A DNA stretch of 64,000 bases from Sabulicella glaciei (GTDB lineage Bacteria; Pseudomonadota; Alphaproteobacteria; Acetobacterales; Acetobacteraceae): assembly GCF_026183895.1 (NCBI RefSeq), contig NZ_JAPFQI010000001.1, positions 463,510 to 527,509 on the forward strand. The letters are read 5' to 3'. Positions 38,320 to 46,354 of this stretch are shown here, piece after piece. Made by a program: the position numbers and the translations under genes. Position 1 is the first letter of the stretch. Every line of letters starts with the position of its first letter. The notes under the pieces are model-generated. The model made no database searches, was not told the DNA's origin, and saw nothing but the letters and a program-made list of their open reading frames with translations.

Positions 38320-38694
38320 ATGAGCCAGCGCGAGGAGTTCCACAACCTCGACGACGCGACGCAGGGTATCCAGCGCGAACTCGCGCCCGGCGTCACGACC
38401 CGCATCTTCCCGGGCGAGCAAGCGATGCTGTCCGTCGTTTCCATTGCCCCGAATGGCGAGGGCACGATGCACTCGCACCCGGAGGAGCAGTGGGGCGTGC
38501 TGCTGGAAGGCTCCGCGGTCCGTATCCAGGGCGGCGAGGAGATTCCGGTGAAGCAGGGCGATTTCTGGCGCACCCCGGGCGGCGTCCCGCACACGATGCG
38601 CGCGGGGCCTGAAGGCTGCCGCGTGCTCGACATCTTCGCCCCGCCGCGCGATGCCTACCGCAAGGCCGGCAAGGGCTTCGCCTCGGCTTCCTGA
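38320..38694 (+). CDS. Single-domain cupin protein
   Basis: 124 aa. One cupin barrel with metal-ligand motifs G..HSHPEEQWGVLLEG and W..PGGVPHTM. ATG 38320 follows an AGGAGG at 38306-38311; the ATG at 38263 that overlaps the CoA transferase stop would add a 19-residue polar leader and has no such site. Single cupins of this sort may be dioxygenases, isomerases or sensors, and I cannot choose. It is the last gene of the galB-type operon and converges on pcaB with four bases between. Confidence 0.85.
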   Translation: MSQREEFHNLDDATQGIQRELAPGVTTRIFPGEQAMLSVVSIAPNGEGTMHSHPEEQWGVLLEGSAVRIQGGEEIPVKQGDFWRTPGGVPHTMRAGPEGCRVLDIFAPPRDAYRKAGKGFASAS

Positions 38695-38698
38695 GGCG

Positions 38699-40045
38699 TC
38701 AGTCCGCCCGACGCAGCACCTGGTCGACGAAGGCCCCGGCGCTGCCCAGGTAGTTGGCCGGGTCGCACAATTCGGCGATCCGGTCGCGCTCGATGCGCGA
38801 CGCCACCTCCGGTTCCTCCTCCAGCGCTCGCGCCAGGGGGATGCCGCGGGCGATGGCGGTGTCGCAGGCGCGGTTCACCACGTGATGCGCCTCGCCACGC
38901 CCCAGCACGGGGGCGAGGCCCATCATGACCTGCTCCCCGGCGATCAGCCCGCCGGTGGCGTCCAGGTTCCGTCGCATCCGCGCTGGGTCCACCACCAGCC
39001 CTTCGGCCAGGAAGCGCGCCTGGGCCAACGCCCCGTGGGCGAGATTGAAGCACTGGCCGATCGCCAGTGCCTCGGCCTGCCAGGGACCAGTGCCGCGCTC
39101 AAGGTCCTGCGCCATCGCCGCCAGCACCTGCGGCACCAGCGCATGCACGCCGCGCGACTGCGCCAGGATGTACTCGCAGGCAATGGGATTTCGCTTCTGC
39201 GGCATGGTGGAGGAGCCGCCGCGGCCGAAGACATGCGGCTCGTTCACCTCGCCCAGTTCCGTCTGCATCATCAGCATGACGTCCGTGGCGATCTTCGACA
39301 GCGCGCCGCACAGCAAGCCGAGGAAACACACCGCCTCGCCGATCCCGTCGCGCGCCACGTGCCAGGGAATGTCCGGCAGGGCGAGGCCCAGTTCCGTCGC
39401 CAGTTCGCGCTGTACGGCGAGGCCCTGGTTGCCCAGCGAGGCCAGCGTGCCGGCCGCGCCGCCAAATTGCAGCCGCTCGACGCGCGGGCGCATCTGGTCA
39501 AGCCGCTCCACCATGGTCAGCAGCGGTGCGAGCCAGACCGCGACCTTGTAGCCGAACGTGACGGGCAGGGCGTGCTGGAGGTGGGTGCGTCCTGCCATCA
39601 ACGTGTCGCGATGCTCGCGCGCCATGCGAGCGAAGCCGGCATTGGTGGCGAGCAGCTCACCGCGGATCAGATCCAGACCCTGCCGCATCTGCAGCATCAC
39701 GGCCGTGTCCATGATGTCCTGTGTGGTGGCGCCCCAATGGGTCCAGCGCCCGGCATCCTCGCCGGCCAGGGCGGTCAGCTGCTTCACCAGCCCGACCACC
39801 GGGTAGCCGGTGTTGCGGGTCGCCGCGCCCAGGGCCTGGAGGTCCAGACGGTCCACCTTGGCGGCGCGGGTGATGGCCTCGGCGGCGTCGGAAGGAACGA
39901 TGCCGAGCCTTGCCTGGGCGCGGGCCAGCGCCGCCTCCACCTCCAGCATGCGCTGGAGGAAGGCGCGCTCGCCCATCGCGTCGCGCATGGCGTCGGTGCC
40001 GTAAAGGACGCCCATCACGGGCGAGTCGGCGGGGTTCACGGACAT
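38699..40045 (-). CDS. pcaB: 3-carboxy-cis,cis-muconate cycloisomerase PcaB
   Basis: 448 aa, a member of the fumarase/aspartase superfamily with the signature GSSTMPQKRNP at 277-287 and earlier THWGATTQD and AGRTHLQHALP. Together with the upstream pcaH and pcaG the assignment to PcaB is strong; adenylosuccinate lyase lacks this context. The product, 4-carboxymuconolactone, leads into the beta-ketoadipate pathway. ATG 40045 lies four bases after the pcaG stop. pcaC, pcaD, pcaI and pcaJ are not in the window. Confidence 0.92.
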   Translation of the reverse strand: MSVNPADSPVMGVLYGTDAMRDAMGERAFLQRMLEVEAALARAQARLGIVPSDAAEAITRAAKVDRLDLQALGAATRNTGYPVVGLVKQLTALAGEDAGRWTHWGATTQDIMDTAVMLQMRQGLDLIRGELLATNAGFARMAREHRDTLMAGRTHLQHALPVTFGYKVAVWLAPLLTMVERLDQMRPRVERLQFGGAAGTLASLGNQGLAVQRELATELGLALPDIPWHVARDGIGEAVCFLGLLCGALSKIATDVMLMMQTELGEVNEPHVFGRGGSSTMPQKRNPIACEYILAQSRGVHALVPQVLAAMAQDLERGTGPWQAEALAIGQCFNLAHGALAQARFLAEGLVVDPARMRRNLDATGGLIAGEQVMMGLAPVLGRGEAHHVVNRACDTAIARGIPLARALEEEPEVASRIERDRIAELCDPANYLGSAGAFVDQVLRRAD

Positions 40046-40049
40046 AGTG

Positions 40050-40583
40050 TCAGATATCCAGAAAGACGGTTTCGCCATCGCCGCGCAGGCGGATGTCCAG
40101 GACCCATTCGCCGGGGGCGCCCGGCTGAGCGATCAGCGTGCCGCGCCTCTCCTCGGGCACCACGGCCAGCAGGGGGTCGGTCCCGTTCAGCGCCTCGCCG
40201 GCAAAATAGGCCCGGGTGGTGAGATGGCGGAGCAGGCCACGCGCGAAGACCTGCAACTGGATGTGCGGCGCCTGGGTGGCATTGCCTCGCCCCGGCACCG
40301 GGCTGGGCTTCACGGTCCGGAAGCGGAACCGGCCCGCTTCGTCCGTGCGAGCGCGGCCGAAGCCGTGGAAGCTGCCGTCGTAGCGGCCGTCCGGGCCGGC
40401 CTGCCAAATCTCGATCTGCGCGTCCGTCACCGGGGCGCCGGCGCCGTCGGTGACGCGGCCAGCCAGGGTGATCGCCTCGGCCGCCATTCCTGTGTTCGGC
40501 CCATCCTCGCGCAGCAGGTCGTTCCAGCCCTCGTATTCCAGCAAGTGCCAGTAGGGACCAACGGTCTGGTGCGCGGTGCTCAT
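40050..40583 (-). CDS. pcaG: Protocatechuate 3,4-dioxygenase alpha subunit
   Basis: 177 aa. Intradiol dioxygenase fold with QTVGPYWHL, VTDAQIEIWQAGPDGRYDG, GFGRARTDEAGRFRFRTVKP and APHIQLQVFARGLLRHLTTRAYF. The alpha subunit normally lacks the iron ligands, as here (no RPxHIHF). It pairs with PcaH to build the oligomeric non-heme iron(III) enzyme. Start ATG 40583 overlaps the pcaH stop codon by four bases. Confidence 0.94.
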   Translation of the reverse strand: MSTAHQTVGPYWHLLEYEGWNDLLREDGPNTGMAAEAITLAGRVTDGAGAPVTDAQIEIWQAGPDGRYDGSFHGFGRARTDEAGRFRFRTVKPSPVPGRGNATQAPHIQLQVFARGLLRHLTTRAYFAGEALNGTDPLLAVVPEERRGTLIAQPGAPGEWVLDIRLRGDGETVFLDI

Positions 40584-41290
40584 GGGTGGCCCTCCTCGAA
40601 GGGAGTCGAGTCGCGGCCGCGCAGGACGATGTCGAAGCGATAGCCCAGCGCGTATTCCGGCACGGTGAGGTCCAGCTCGAAGCGGCTGACCAGCCGCTCC
40701 CGCGCCCCCGCGTCGGGAATGGTGTTGAAGACCGGGTCCAGCGCCAGCAGCGGGTCGCCGGGGAAGTACATCTGAGTGATCAGGCGCTGGGCAGAACCGG
40801 CACCGTGCACGCCGAAATGGATGTGGTTGGGACGCCAAGCATTGTGGTGATTGCCCCAAGGGTAGGCGCCAGGCTTGATCGTCTCGAAGCGGTATTCGCC
40901 TTTCTCGTCGGTGAAGAGGCGCCCCCGGCCAAGGAAGTTCGGGTCCAGCGGCGCGTCGTGCTGGTCGCCGGGGTGGTCGTAGCGGCCGGCGGCATTGGCC
41001 TGCCAGACCTCGATCATCGCATTCGCAACGGGGCGCCCGTCCCCGTCGGTCAGCCTGCCTGCGACGACGATGCGCTCGCCCTGGGCCTGCCGCCCCTCCA
41101 GCCGCGACAGGTCGAGGCGCGGCGGGTAGTGCGCCGGGTCGAAGCGGGGCGCCGAGGCTTCCGTCAGGGTGACGGGTGCGCGGATTGGCGCCAGGAGCGG
41201 CGCGCGGCCCTGGGTGGAGCGGTAGGCCGGAGCGTCCAGCGGCGGCTGATGCGCGGGGTCGTCGCGGCGGAAGGGCAGGGGATCGGCCAT
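40580..41290 (-). CDS. pcaH: Protocatechuate 3,4-dioxygenase beta subunit
   Basis: 236 aa. All four Fe(III) ligands are visible: Tyr104 (GRYDHPG), Tyr143 (AYPWGNHHN), His156 and His158 (RPNHIHF), with the spacing of the Pseudomonas enzyme (39, 13 and 2 residues). It cleaves protocatechuate between the two hydroxyls to 3-carboxy-cis,cis-muconate. It begins 14 bases after the TRAP large permease gene, so importer and dioxygenase share an operon. Confidence 0.95.
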   Translation of the reverse strand: MADPLPFRRDDPAHQPPLDAPAYRSTQGRAPLLAPIRAPVTLTEASAPRFDPAHYPPRLDLSRLEGRQAQGERIVVAGRLTDGDGRPVANAMIEVWQANAAGRYDHPGDQHDAPLDPNFLGRGRLFTDEKGEYRFETIKPGAYPWGNHHNAWRPNHIHFGVHGAGSAQRLITQMYFPGDPLLALDPVFNTIPDAGARERLVSRFELDLTVPEYALGYRFDIVLRGRDSTPFEEGHP

Positions 41291-41304
41291 GGAAGCGGCT
41301 CCTC

Positions 41305-42627
41305 TCACGTCAGGACGCGCACCAGCCAGAGGCTGATGGCGGGAAACAGGACCAGCAACGCCAAGCGCAGCAGGTCGGACAGAAGATAGGGCAGGACGCC
41401 GCGATAGGTGCGGGCGATCGGCACATCCCGCGCGATGGAGGAGATGACGAAGACGTTCAGCCCGATGGGCGGTGCCGTCAGCCCGATCCCCACCACGACC
41501 AGCACCAGGATGCCGAACCAGATCGCCGTCTCCTCCGCGGTCAGGCCGAAATCGAGCACGGTGATGACGGGAAAGAACACCGGCAGGGTCAGCAGGATCA
41601 TCGCCAGTTCGTCCATCACGGCGCCGAGCACGATATAGGTGACCAGCAGCAGAAGCAGCACGCCATAGGGCGGAAAGCCTTGGTCCGTGACCCACATCGC
41701 CAGGAGGTCCGGCGCCTGCGAGAGGGCGAGGAACGCGTTGAAGACCTCCGCGCCCAGCAGGATGGCGAAGATCATCGCCGTCGTCTCGGCCGTGGCGAGC
41801 AGCGCCTCGCGCAGCTCCGCGCCGCGCAGCGTGCCGCGCAGCAGCCCGACCGCCAGCACGGCGATGCAGCCGATGGCCGCGCTTTCGGTCGGCGTGAACA
41901 CCCCGCCATAGATGCCGCCCACCACCACGATGGCGATGCCGAGCACAGGGAGGACGTTCCGGAAGGCCCGTGCCCGCTCCCCCGCGGAAAGTTGCGGCGT
42001 CGCTGGGCCGAGCCCGGGGCGCGCCCGCATCCAGATCGCGATCGTCCCCATGTAGAACAGCATCGCGATCAGCCCGGGGATGAGCGCCGCCATGAACAGC
42101 TTGGCGATGTTTTGCTCGGTCGAGATCGCATAGACCACCAGGATCACCGAGGGCGGCACCAGGATGCCCAGCGTCCCGCCCACCGCGATGGTGCCGGTCG
42201 CGAAGCCGGGGTCGTAGCCGTAGCGCTGCAATTCGGGCAGCGCCGCACGTCCGAACGTAGCCGTGGTGGCGACAGAGGAGCCACACACCGCACCAAAGGC
42301 CGCCGAGGCCCCGATCACCCCCATCGCCATGCCGCCCGGGCGCCGGCCCATCACGGCGTTCGCCGCACTGAACAGGTCGCGTGCCAGCCCGCCGCGTTCC
42401 GCCAGCGCGCCCATCAGGATGAAGAGCGGGATGACCGACAGGGTGTAGTTGGCGAAGAGGTGGTAGGGCGTGGTCTTGAGGTAGTTGAACAGCGCCGCCC
42501 AGTCGAGGATGTGGACATAGCCCAACGCCCCCACCAGCAGCATGGCCAGCGCGATCGGCGCCCGCAGCGCGATCAGGCCCAGCAGCGCCGCGAAGCCTGT
42601 CGCGGCGAGGACGAATTCCGGCGCCAT
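41305..42627 (-). CDS. dctM: TRAP transporter large permease (DctM)
   Basis: 440 aa with about 12 membrane helices, family length. Signature stretches include GASAAFGAVCGSSVATTATFGRAALPE, GTIAVGGTLGILVPPSVILVVYAI and GLTAPPIGLNVFVISSI. The start codon overlaps the dctQ stop by one base (TGATG). Upstream of pcaHGB in one operon, so the cargo may be protocatechuate or a related aromatic acid (inference). Confidence 0.93.
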   Translation of the reverse strand: MAPEFVLAATGFAALLGLIALRAPIALAMLLVGALGYVHILDWAALFNYLKTTPYHLFANYTLSVIPLFILMGALAERGGLARDLFSAANAVMGRRPGGMAMGVIGASAAFGAVCGSSVATTATFGRAALPELQRYGYDPGFATGTIAVGGTLGILVPPSVILVVYAISTEQNIAKLFMAALIPGLIAMLFYMGTIAIWMRARPGLGPATPQLSAGERARAFRNVLPVLGIAIVVVGGIYGGVFTPTESAAIGCIAVLAVGLLRGTLRGAELREALLATAETTAMIFAILLGAEVFNAFLALSQAPDLLAMWVTDQGFPPYGVLLLLLVTYIVLGAVMDELAMILLTLPVFFPVITVLDFGLTAEETAIWFGILVLVVVGIGLTAPPIGLNVFVISSIARDVPIARTYRGVLPYLLSDLLRLALLVLFPAISLWLVRVLT

Positions 42628-43085
42628 CAGCCCCGCGCCAGCCGGAGCGCGACGAGGAGCGCCGCCAGCCCGGTCAACGCGAAGCAGAACGCGCCCACCG
42701 CCACCGCCCACCAATAGGGCAGCGCGAGCAGCCCGATGGTGCGCGTGCCGGAGGCCCAGGTGTCCATCGCCCCGCGCGCCATCCGCTCGGCGATCAGCAG
42801 GGTCACCGCCGCCCAGACCAGCGACCAGAACGCGTCCACCCAATCGGCCAGCCGCGCCGGCAGCCAGGTGGTGAAGCTGTCCACGATGATGTTGGCGCGG
42901 CGATAGGTGCCCCAGGCCAGGAAGCCAAGCACGGCGAGGCCGGAGCCGAGCGAGACCAGCTCGAAGTCACCACGCACCGGCTGGCTGGTCAGCCAGCGCA
43001 GCACGACGGAAACGCAGGTGAGCGTCGCCGCGGAAAGCAGCACGGCGCCGCCCGCCAGGGCCAGGAGCGACGCCGCGCGCCGCAT
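42627..43085 (-). CDS. dctQ: TRAP transporter small permease (DctQ)
   Basis: 152 aa with four helices; RANIIVDSFTTWLP is the family motif. I take ATG 43085, four bases after the dctP stop codon; a possible ATG at 43118 would add 11 residues and overlap dctP. DctQ bridges the receptor and DctM. Confidence 0.9.
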   Translation of the reverse strand: MRRAASLLALAGGAVLLSAATLTCVSVVLRWLTSQPVRGDFELVSLGSGLAVLGFLAWGTYRRANIIVDSFTTWLPARLADWVDAFWSLVWAAVTLLIAERMARGAMDTWASGTRTIGLLALPYWWAVAVGAFCFALTGLAALLVALRLARG

Positions 43086-43089
43086 TGCC

Positions 43090-44127
43090 TCAGGAGACGC
43101 CCTGGCCGTGCTGCGCAATCAGCGCCCGTGTCCGTTCCAGCAGCGCACCGCCGTCGATGTTGCGCTCGCCCATGGCGCGCACCCAGTTGTCCAGCACCGG
43201 CTGCGTCTGGCGCATCCAGCGGGTGCGCTCCTCCTCGGTCAACTCGACGATCTGGTTGCCGCGGCGACGCACCTGCTGCTCCACCACCGGGCCCTGCTCG
43301 TCCCAGACCTTCGCAGCCATTGCTGCCGCTGTCTGCCCGCTATTGGCGTCCACCACGCGCTTGAGGTCCGCCGGCAGCGCCTCATAGCGCGGCTTGTTCA
43401 TCGCGAGCACGAAAGAGGCGGTGTAGAGGGTGGGCGAGCCGGGGAACTCGGTGTGGTGGCGCGCCATCTCCTGCAGGCGGATGGAGGGCACGACCTCCCA
43501 CGGCACCACCGCTCCGTCGATGACACCGGAGGACATCGCCTCGGGCACCTGCGGCACCGGCATGCCGACCGGCGCTGCGCCGAGGGCGCGCAGCGCCTCG
43601 CCGGCTTGGCGCGTGGGGAAGCGCAGCTTCAGCCCGTTCATGTCCTCGAGCCGCTTCACCTCGCGGCGCGAATGGATGACGCCGGCATCATGCGCCCAGG
43701 CGCAAAGGATCTGCGTATCCGCGAACTCGTTGCGGAAAGCGGTGTCGTACAGCTCCTGCACCACGCGCGCATTCACGCTGGCGCGCCGGTGCGGCACGAA
43801 GGGAAGCTCGATCACCTCGATGGACGGGAAGCGGCCCGGCGTGTTGCCCGGCAGCGTCCAGACGATGTCCACCACGCCGTCCTTCGCTTGGTCATAGAGC
43901 TGCGGCGGCGCGCCGCCCAGCTGCATCGCCGGGAAGATCTGCACCCGCAGCCGCCCGCCCGACTCCGTGCCGATCTTCTGCGCCCAGGGCTGCAGGAAGT
44001 GGCGATGCACGTTGGAGACCGCCGGCAGGAAATGGTGCAGCCGCAGCGTCACCTCCTGTGCGGAGGCAGGGCGGACCAGCGCCGGCGCGGCCAGCGCGCC
44101 GAGAAGCAAGGTGCGGCGTTGGGTCAT
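43090..44127 (-). CDS. dctP: TRAP transporter solute receptor (DctP family)
   Basis: 345 aa. Signal peptide QRRTLLLGALAAPALVRPASAQ, then a DctP fold: VTLRLHHFLPAVSNVHRHFLQPWAQKIG, GRLRVQIFPAMQLGG, MNGLKLRFPTRQAGEALRALGAAPVGMP and WEVVPSIRL. The arginine that binds a carboxylate in this family is in LRFPTRQ. It heads the leftward operon dctP-dctQ-dctM-pcaH-pcaG-pcaB and is divergent from a DMT transporter gene across 95 bases. Confidence 0.92.
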   Translation of the reverse strand: MTQRRTLLLGALAAPALVRPASAQEVTLRLHHFLPAVSNVHRHFLQPWAQKIGTESGGRLRVQIFPAMQLGGAPPQLYDQAKDGVVDIVWTLPGNTPGRFPSIEVIELPFVPHRRASVNARVVQELYDTAFRNEFADTQILCAWAHDAGVIHSRREVKRLEDMNGLKLRFPTRQAGEALRALGAAPVGMPVPQVPEAMSSGVIDGAVVPWEVVPSIRLQEMARHHTEFPGSPTLYTASFVLAMNKPRYEALPADLKRVVDANSGQTAAAMAAKVWDEQGPVVEQQVRRRGNQIVELTEEERTRWMRQTQPVLDNWVRAMGERNIDGGALLERTRALIAQHGQGVS

Positions 44128-44222
44128 CGGACGGCGTGGCTCCCTGTGGTTTCGTTGGTTGTCCCACTTATGCGGCGGGACCCGGCTTCCTTTCAAGCAG
44201 GACCTCTGAAATCCTGCCGGCG

Positions 44223-45110
44223 ATGGAGGAAGGCGTGAAGGAAGCAAAGCCGCCCTGGCTGCCCCTGGCGCCCTTCCTGTTCGTGCTGCTCTGGTCGGGC
44301 GGCTTCACCGCCGTGAAGGCGGCGCTCCCCTATGCCGAGGCACTGACGCTCCAGGCCGTGCGCTACGTGTGCGTGGTCGCGATCCTCCTGCCGCTCTGGC
44401 TGGTCCTGCGCCCGCCCGTGCCGGACCGCGCGACGCTTTGGCACCTCGTCCGCATGGGGCTGGTGGTGCAGTTCGGCTACTTCGCCGCGATGAATCTGGG
44501 CCAGCAATTCGGAATGGGCCCGGGCGCCATCGCCCTGATCATCGGCCTGCAGCCGGTCGTGGTCGCCCTGCTCGCGCCCGCCGTCGCGGGTGACCCGCCC
44601 GTGGGCGCGCGGGGCTGGGCAGGGCTCGGGCTCGGGTTGCTGGGCGCCGCCATGGTGATCCTGTCCGGCTCCGGCCTTCGCGCCGGGGGGTGGCTTGGCC
44701 TGTTCTTCTCCGTGCTCGCGCTGGCTCTGATGGCCGCGGGCGCGCTCATGGAGCGGCGGGGCGGCCGTCCCTGCCACCTCGTCACCGCGAACCTCGTCAT
44801 GTGCGGCGTCGCTCTGCTTGCGACGGTGCCGCTTGCCTGGGGCATCGAGGCGATGCAGGTGCGCTGGACCTGGGAGTTCGTCGCGGCGCTCGCCTATCTC
44901 GTGCTGGTGAACTCGCTGATCTCGCTTTCGCTGCTCTTCCTGATGCTGCGCCATGGCGAGGCGGCGCGTGCCTCCAGCGTGTTCTTCCTGGTGCCCCCGG
45001 TTGCGGCCGCTATCGCCTGGGTGGTGCTGGGCGCGGCCATGACGCCGCTCGCCATCGGCGGCACGGCGGTCGCGGCGGTGGGGGTCGCCCTCGTGGTGGC
45101 GCGGCGCTAG
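44223..45110 (+). CDS. EamA/DMT family transporter
   Basis: 295 aa with ten predicted helices in two EamA repeats; LFVLLWSGGFTAVKAALPYAEALTLQAVRYVCV is a typical start, and SSVFFLVPPVAAAIAWVVLGAAMTPLAIGG the second-repeat end. Members export amino acids, metabolites or drugs; substrate unknown. ATG 44223 is chosen over upstream codons in the promoter region. The LLM oxidoreductase gene follows after 33 bases. Confidence 0.9.
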   Translation: MEEGVKEAKPPWLPLAPFLFVLLWSGGFTAVKAALPYAEALTLQAVRYVCVVAILLPLWLVLRPPVPDRATLWHLVRMGLVVQFGYFAAMNLGQQFGMGPGAIALIIGLQPVVVALLAPAVAGDPPVGARGWAGLGLGLLGAAMVILSGSGLRAGGWLGLFFSVLALALMAAGALMERRGGRPCHLVTANLVMCGVALLATVPLAWGIEAMQVRWTWEFVAALAYLVLVNSLISLSLLFLMLRHGEAARASSVFFLVPPVAAAIAWVVLGAAMTPLAIGGTAVAAVGVALVVARR

Positions 45111-45143
45111 CCTTTGGGCAAGGAACCTCCAGGGAACAGCGCC

Positions 45144-46331
45144 ATGCCTCATGCCGGCCTTCAGTTCGGCATCTTTCTCGCCCCGTTTCACCGGCTGGGC
45201 GACAACCCGACCCTCGCCCTCGCGCGCGACCTGGAGCTGATCGAGCGCCTGGACGCGCTTGGCTTCGACGAGGCCTGGATCGGAGAGCACCATTCCGCCG
45301 GCTGGGAGATCATCGCCAGCCCGGAGGTCATGATCGCCGCGGCGCTGGAACGCACGCGCCACATCCGCCTCGGCTCCGGCGTCACGAGCCTGCCCTATCA
45401 CCACCCCTTCCTGGTCGCCCAGCGCTTCGTCCAGCTGGACCACATGTCACGCGGGCGGATCATGCTGGGCTGCGGGCCGGGCGCCCTCGTTTCCGACGCG
45501 ACGATGATGGGCATCGAGGCCAAGGACCAGCGCCGCCGCATGGAGGAGGCTCTGACGGCCATCATGGCGCTGCTGCGCTGCGACGGCCCGGTCAACATGA
45601 AGACCGACTGGTTCGAACTGCGCGACGCGCGGTTACACCTTGCGCCCTACAGCCATCCACGTTTCCCGATCAGCGTCGCCTCCTCCACCACCCCCTCCGG
45701 CGCGCTGGCCGCGGCACGGCACGGGCTGGGCCTCATCTCGCTCGGCGCCGGCCTGCCGGGCGGGCCGCAGAAGCTGGCCGAGCAGTGGCGCATGGCGGAG
45801 GAGGAGGCGGCGAAGCACGGCCACGCGATGAACCGCGCCGAGTGGCGCCTCGTCGTGAATCTCCATGTGGCGGAGGACGACGCCGCTGCCATGGAGCAGG
45901 TGCGCGTCGGCGAGCGGCTGGAGACGGTGGACTATTTCGGCGAGACGCTGGGCCGCCCACCCACCCGGACGGAGGACCCGCTGGGCGACGGGCTGCGCGC
46001 CGGCACCACCCTAGTCGGCAGCCCGGATACGGTGGCGGCCGGCATCGAGCGCCTCATCGGCTTCACCGAGGGCGGCGCGGGCGGCATCCTGTTCCGCTCG
46101 CACGAGTGGGCCGACCGCCGGCAGACGCTGAACAGCTACGAGCTCTTCGCGCGCTGGGTCATGCCGCGCTTCCAGGGCTCGCTCGCCCAGCCGCAGGGCA
46201 GCCGCGACTGGTGCGTGAGCAACCGCGAGGGCATCTTTGCTCCCAACATCGCCGCGCTGCGCCAGGCCTTCACCGATGCGGGGAAGGAAGTGCCCGACGT
46301 CGCGCGGCTCAAGCTGATGAAGAAGGAGTAG
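45144..46331 (+). CDS. LLM class flavin-dependent oxidoreductase
   Basis: 395 aa TIM-barrel of the luciferase-like monooxygenase group (F420/FMN): FGIFLAPFHRLGDNPTLALARDLELIERLDALGFDEAWIGEHHSAGWEI, GSGVTSLPYHHPFLVAQRFVQLDHMSRGR and LVGSPDTVAAGIERL. The pattern is closest to the FMNH2-dependent limonene/alkanal monooxygenase branch; a separate flavin reductase would be needed and none is adjacent. ATG 45144 matches the family N-terminus. Confidence 0.9.
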   Translation: MPHAGLQFGIFLAPFHRLGDNPTLALARDLELIERLDALGFDEAWIGEHHSAGWEIIASPEVMIAAALERTRHIRLGSGVTSLPYHHPFLVAQRFVQLDHMSRGRIMLGCGPGALVSDATMMGIEAKDQRRRMEEALTAIMALLRCDGPVNMKTDWFELRDARLHLAPYSHPRFPISVASSTTPSGALAAARHGLGLISLGAGLPGGPQKLAEQWRMAEEEAAKHGHAMNRAEWRLVVNLHVAEDDAAAMEQVRVGERLETVDYFGETLGRPPTRTEDPLGDGLRAGTTLVGSPDTVAAGIERLIGFTEGGAGGILFRSHEWADRRQTLNSYELFARWVMPRFQGSLAQPQGSRDWCVSNREGIFAPNIAALRQAFTDAGKEVPDVARLKLMKKE

Positions 46332-46335
46332 CGGG

Positions 46336-46354
46336 GCGGCTCAGGCCGCCTTTC
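46336..46354 (+). terminator. Possible weak terminator between convergent genes
   Basis: A six-pair GC stem (46336-46341 with 46346-46351), loop TCAG and three T follow the LLM oxidoreductase stop codon. It includes the last codons of the convergent molybdoenzyme gene, and the T tract is short, so function is uncertain. Confidence 0.3.
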
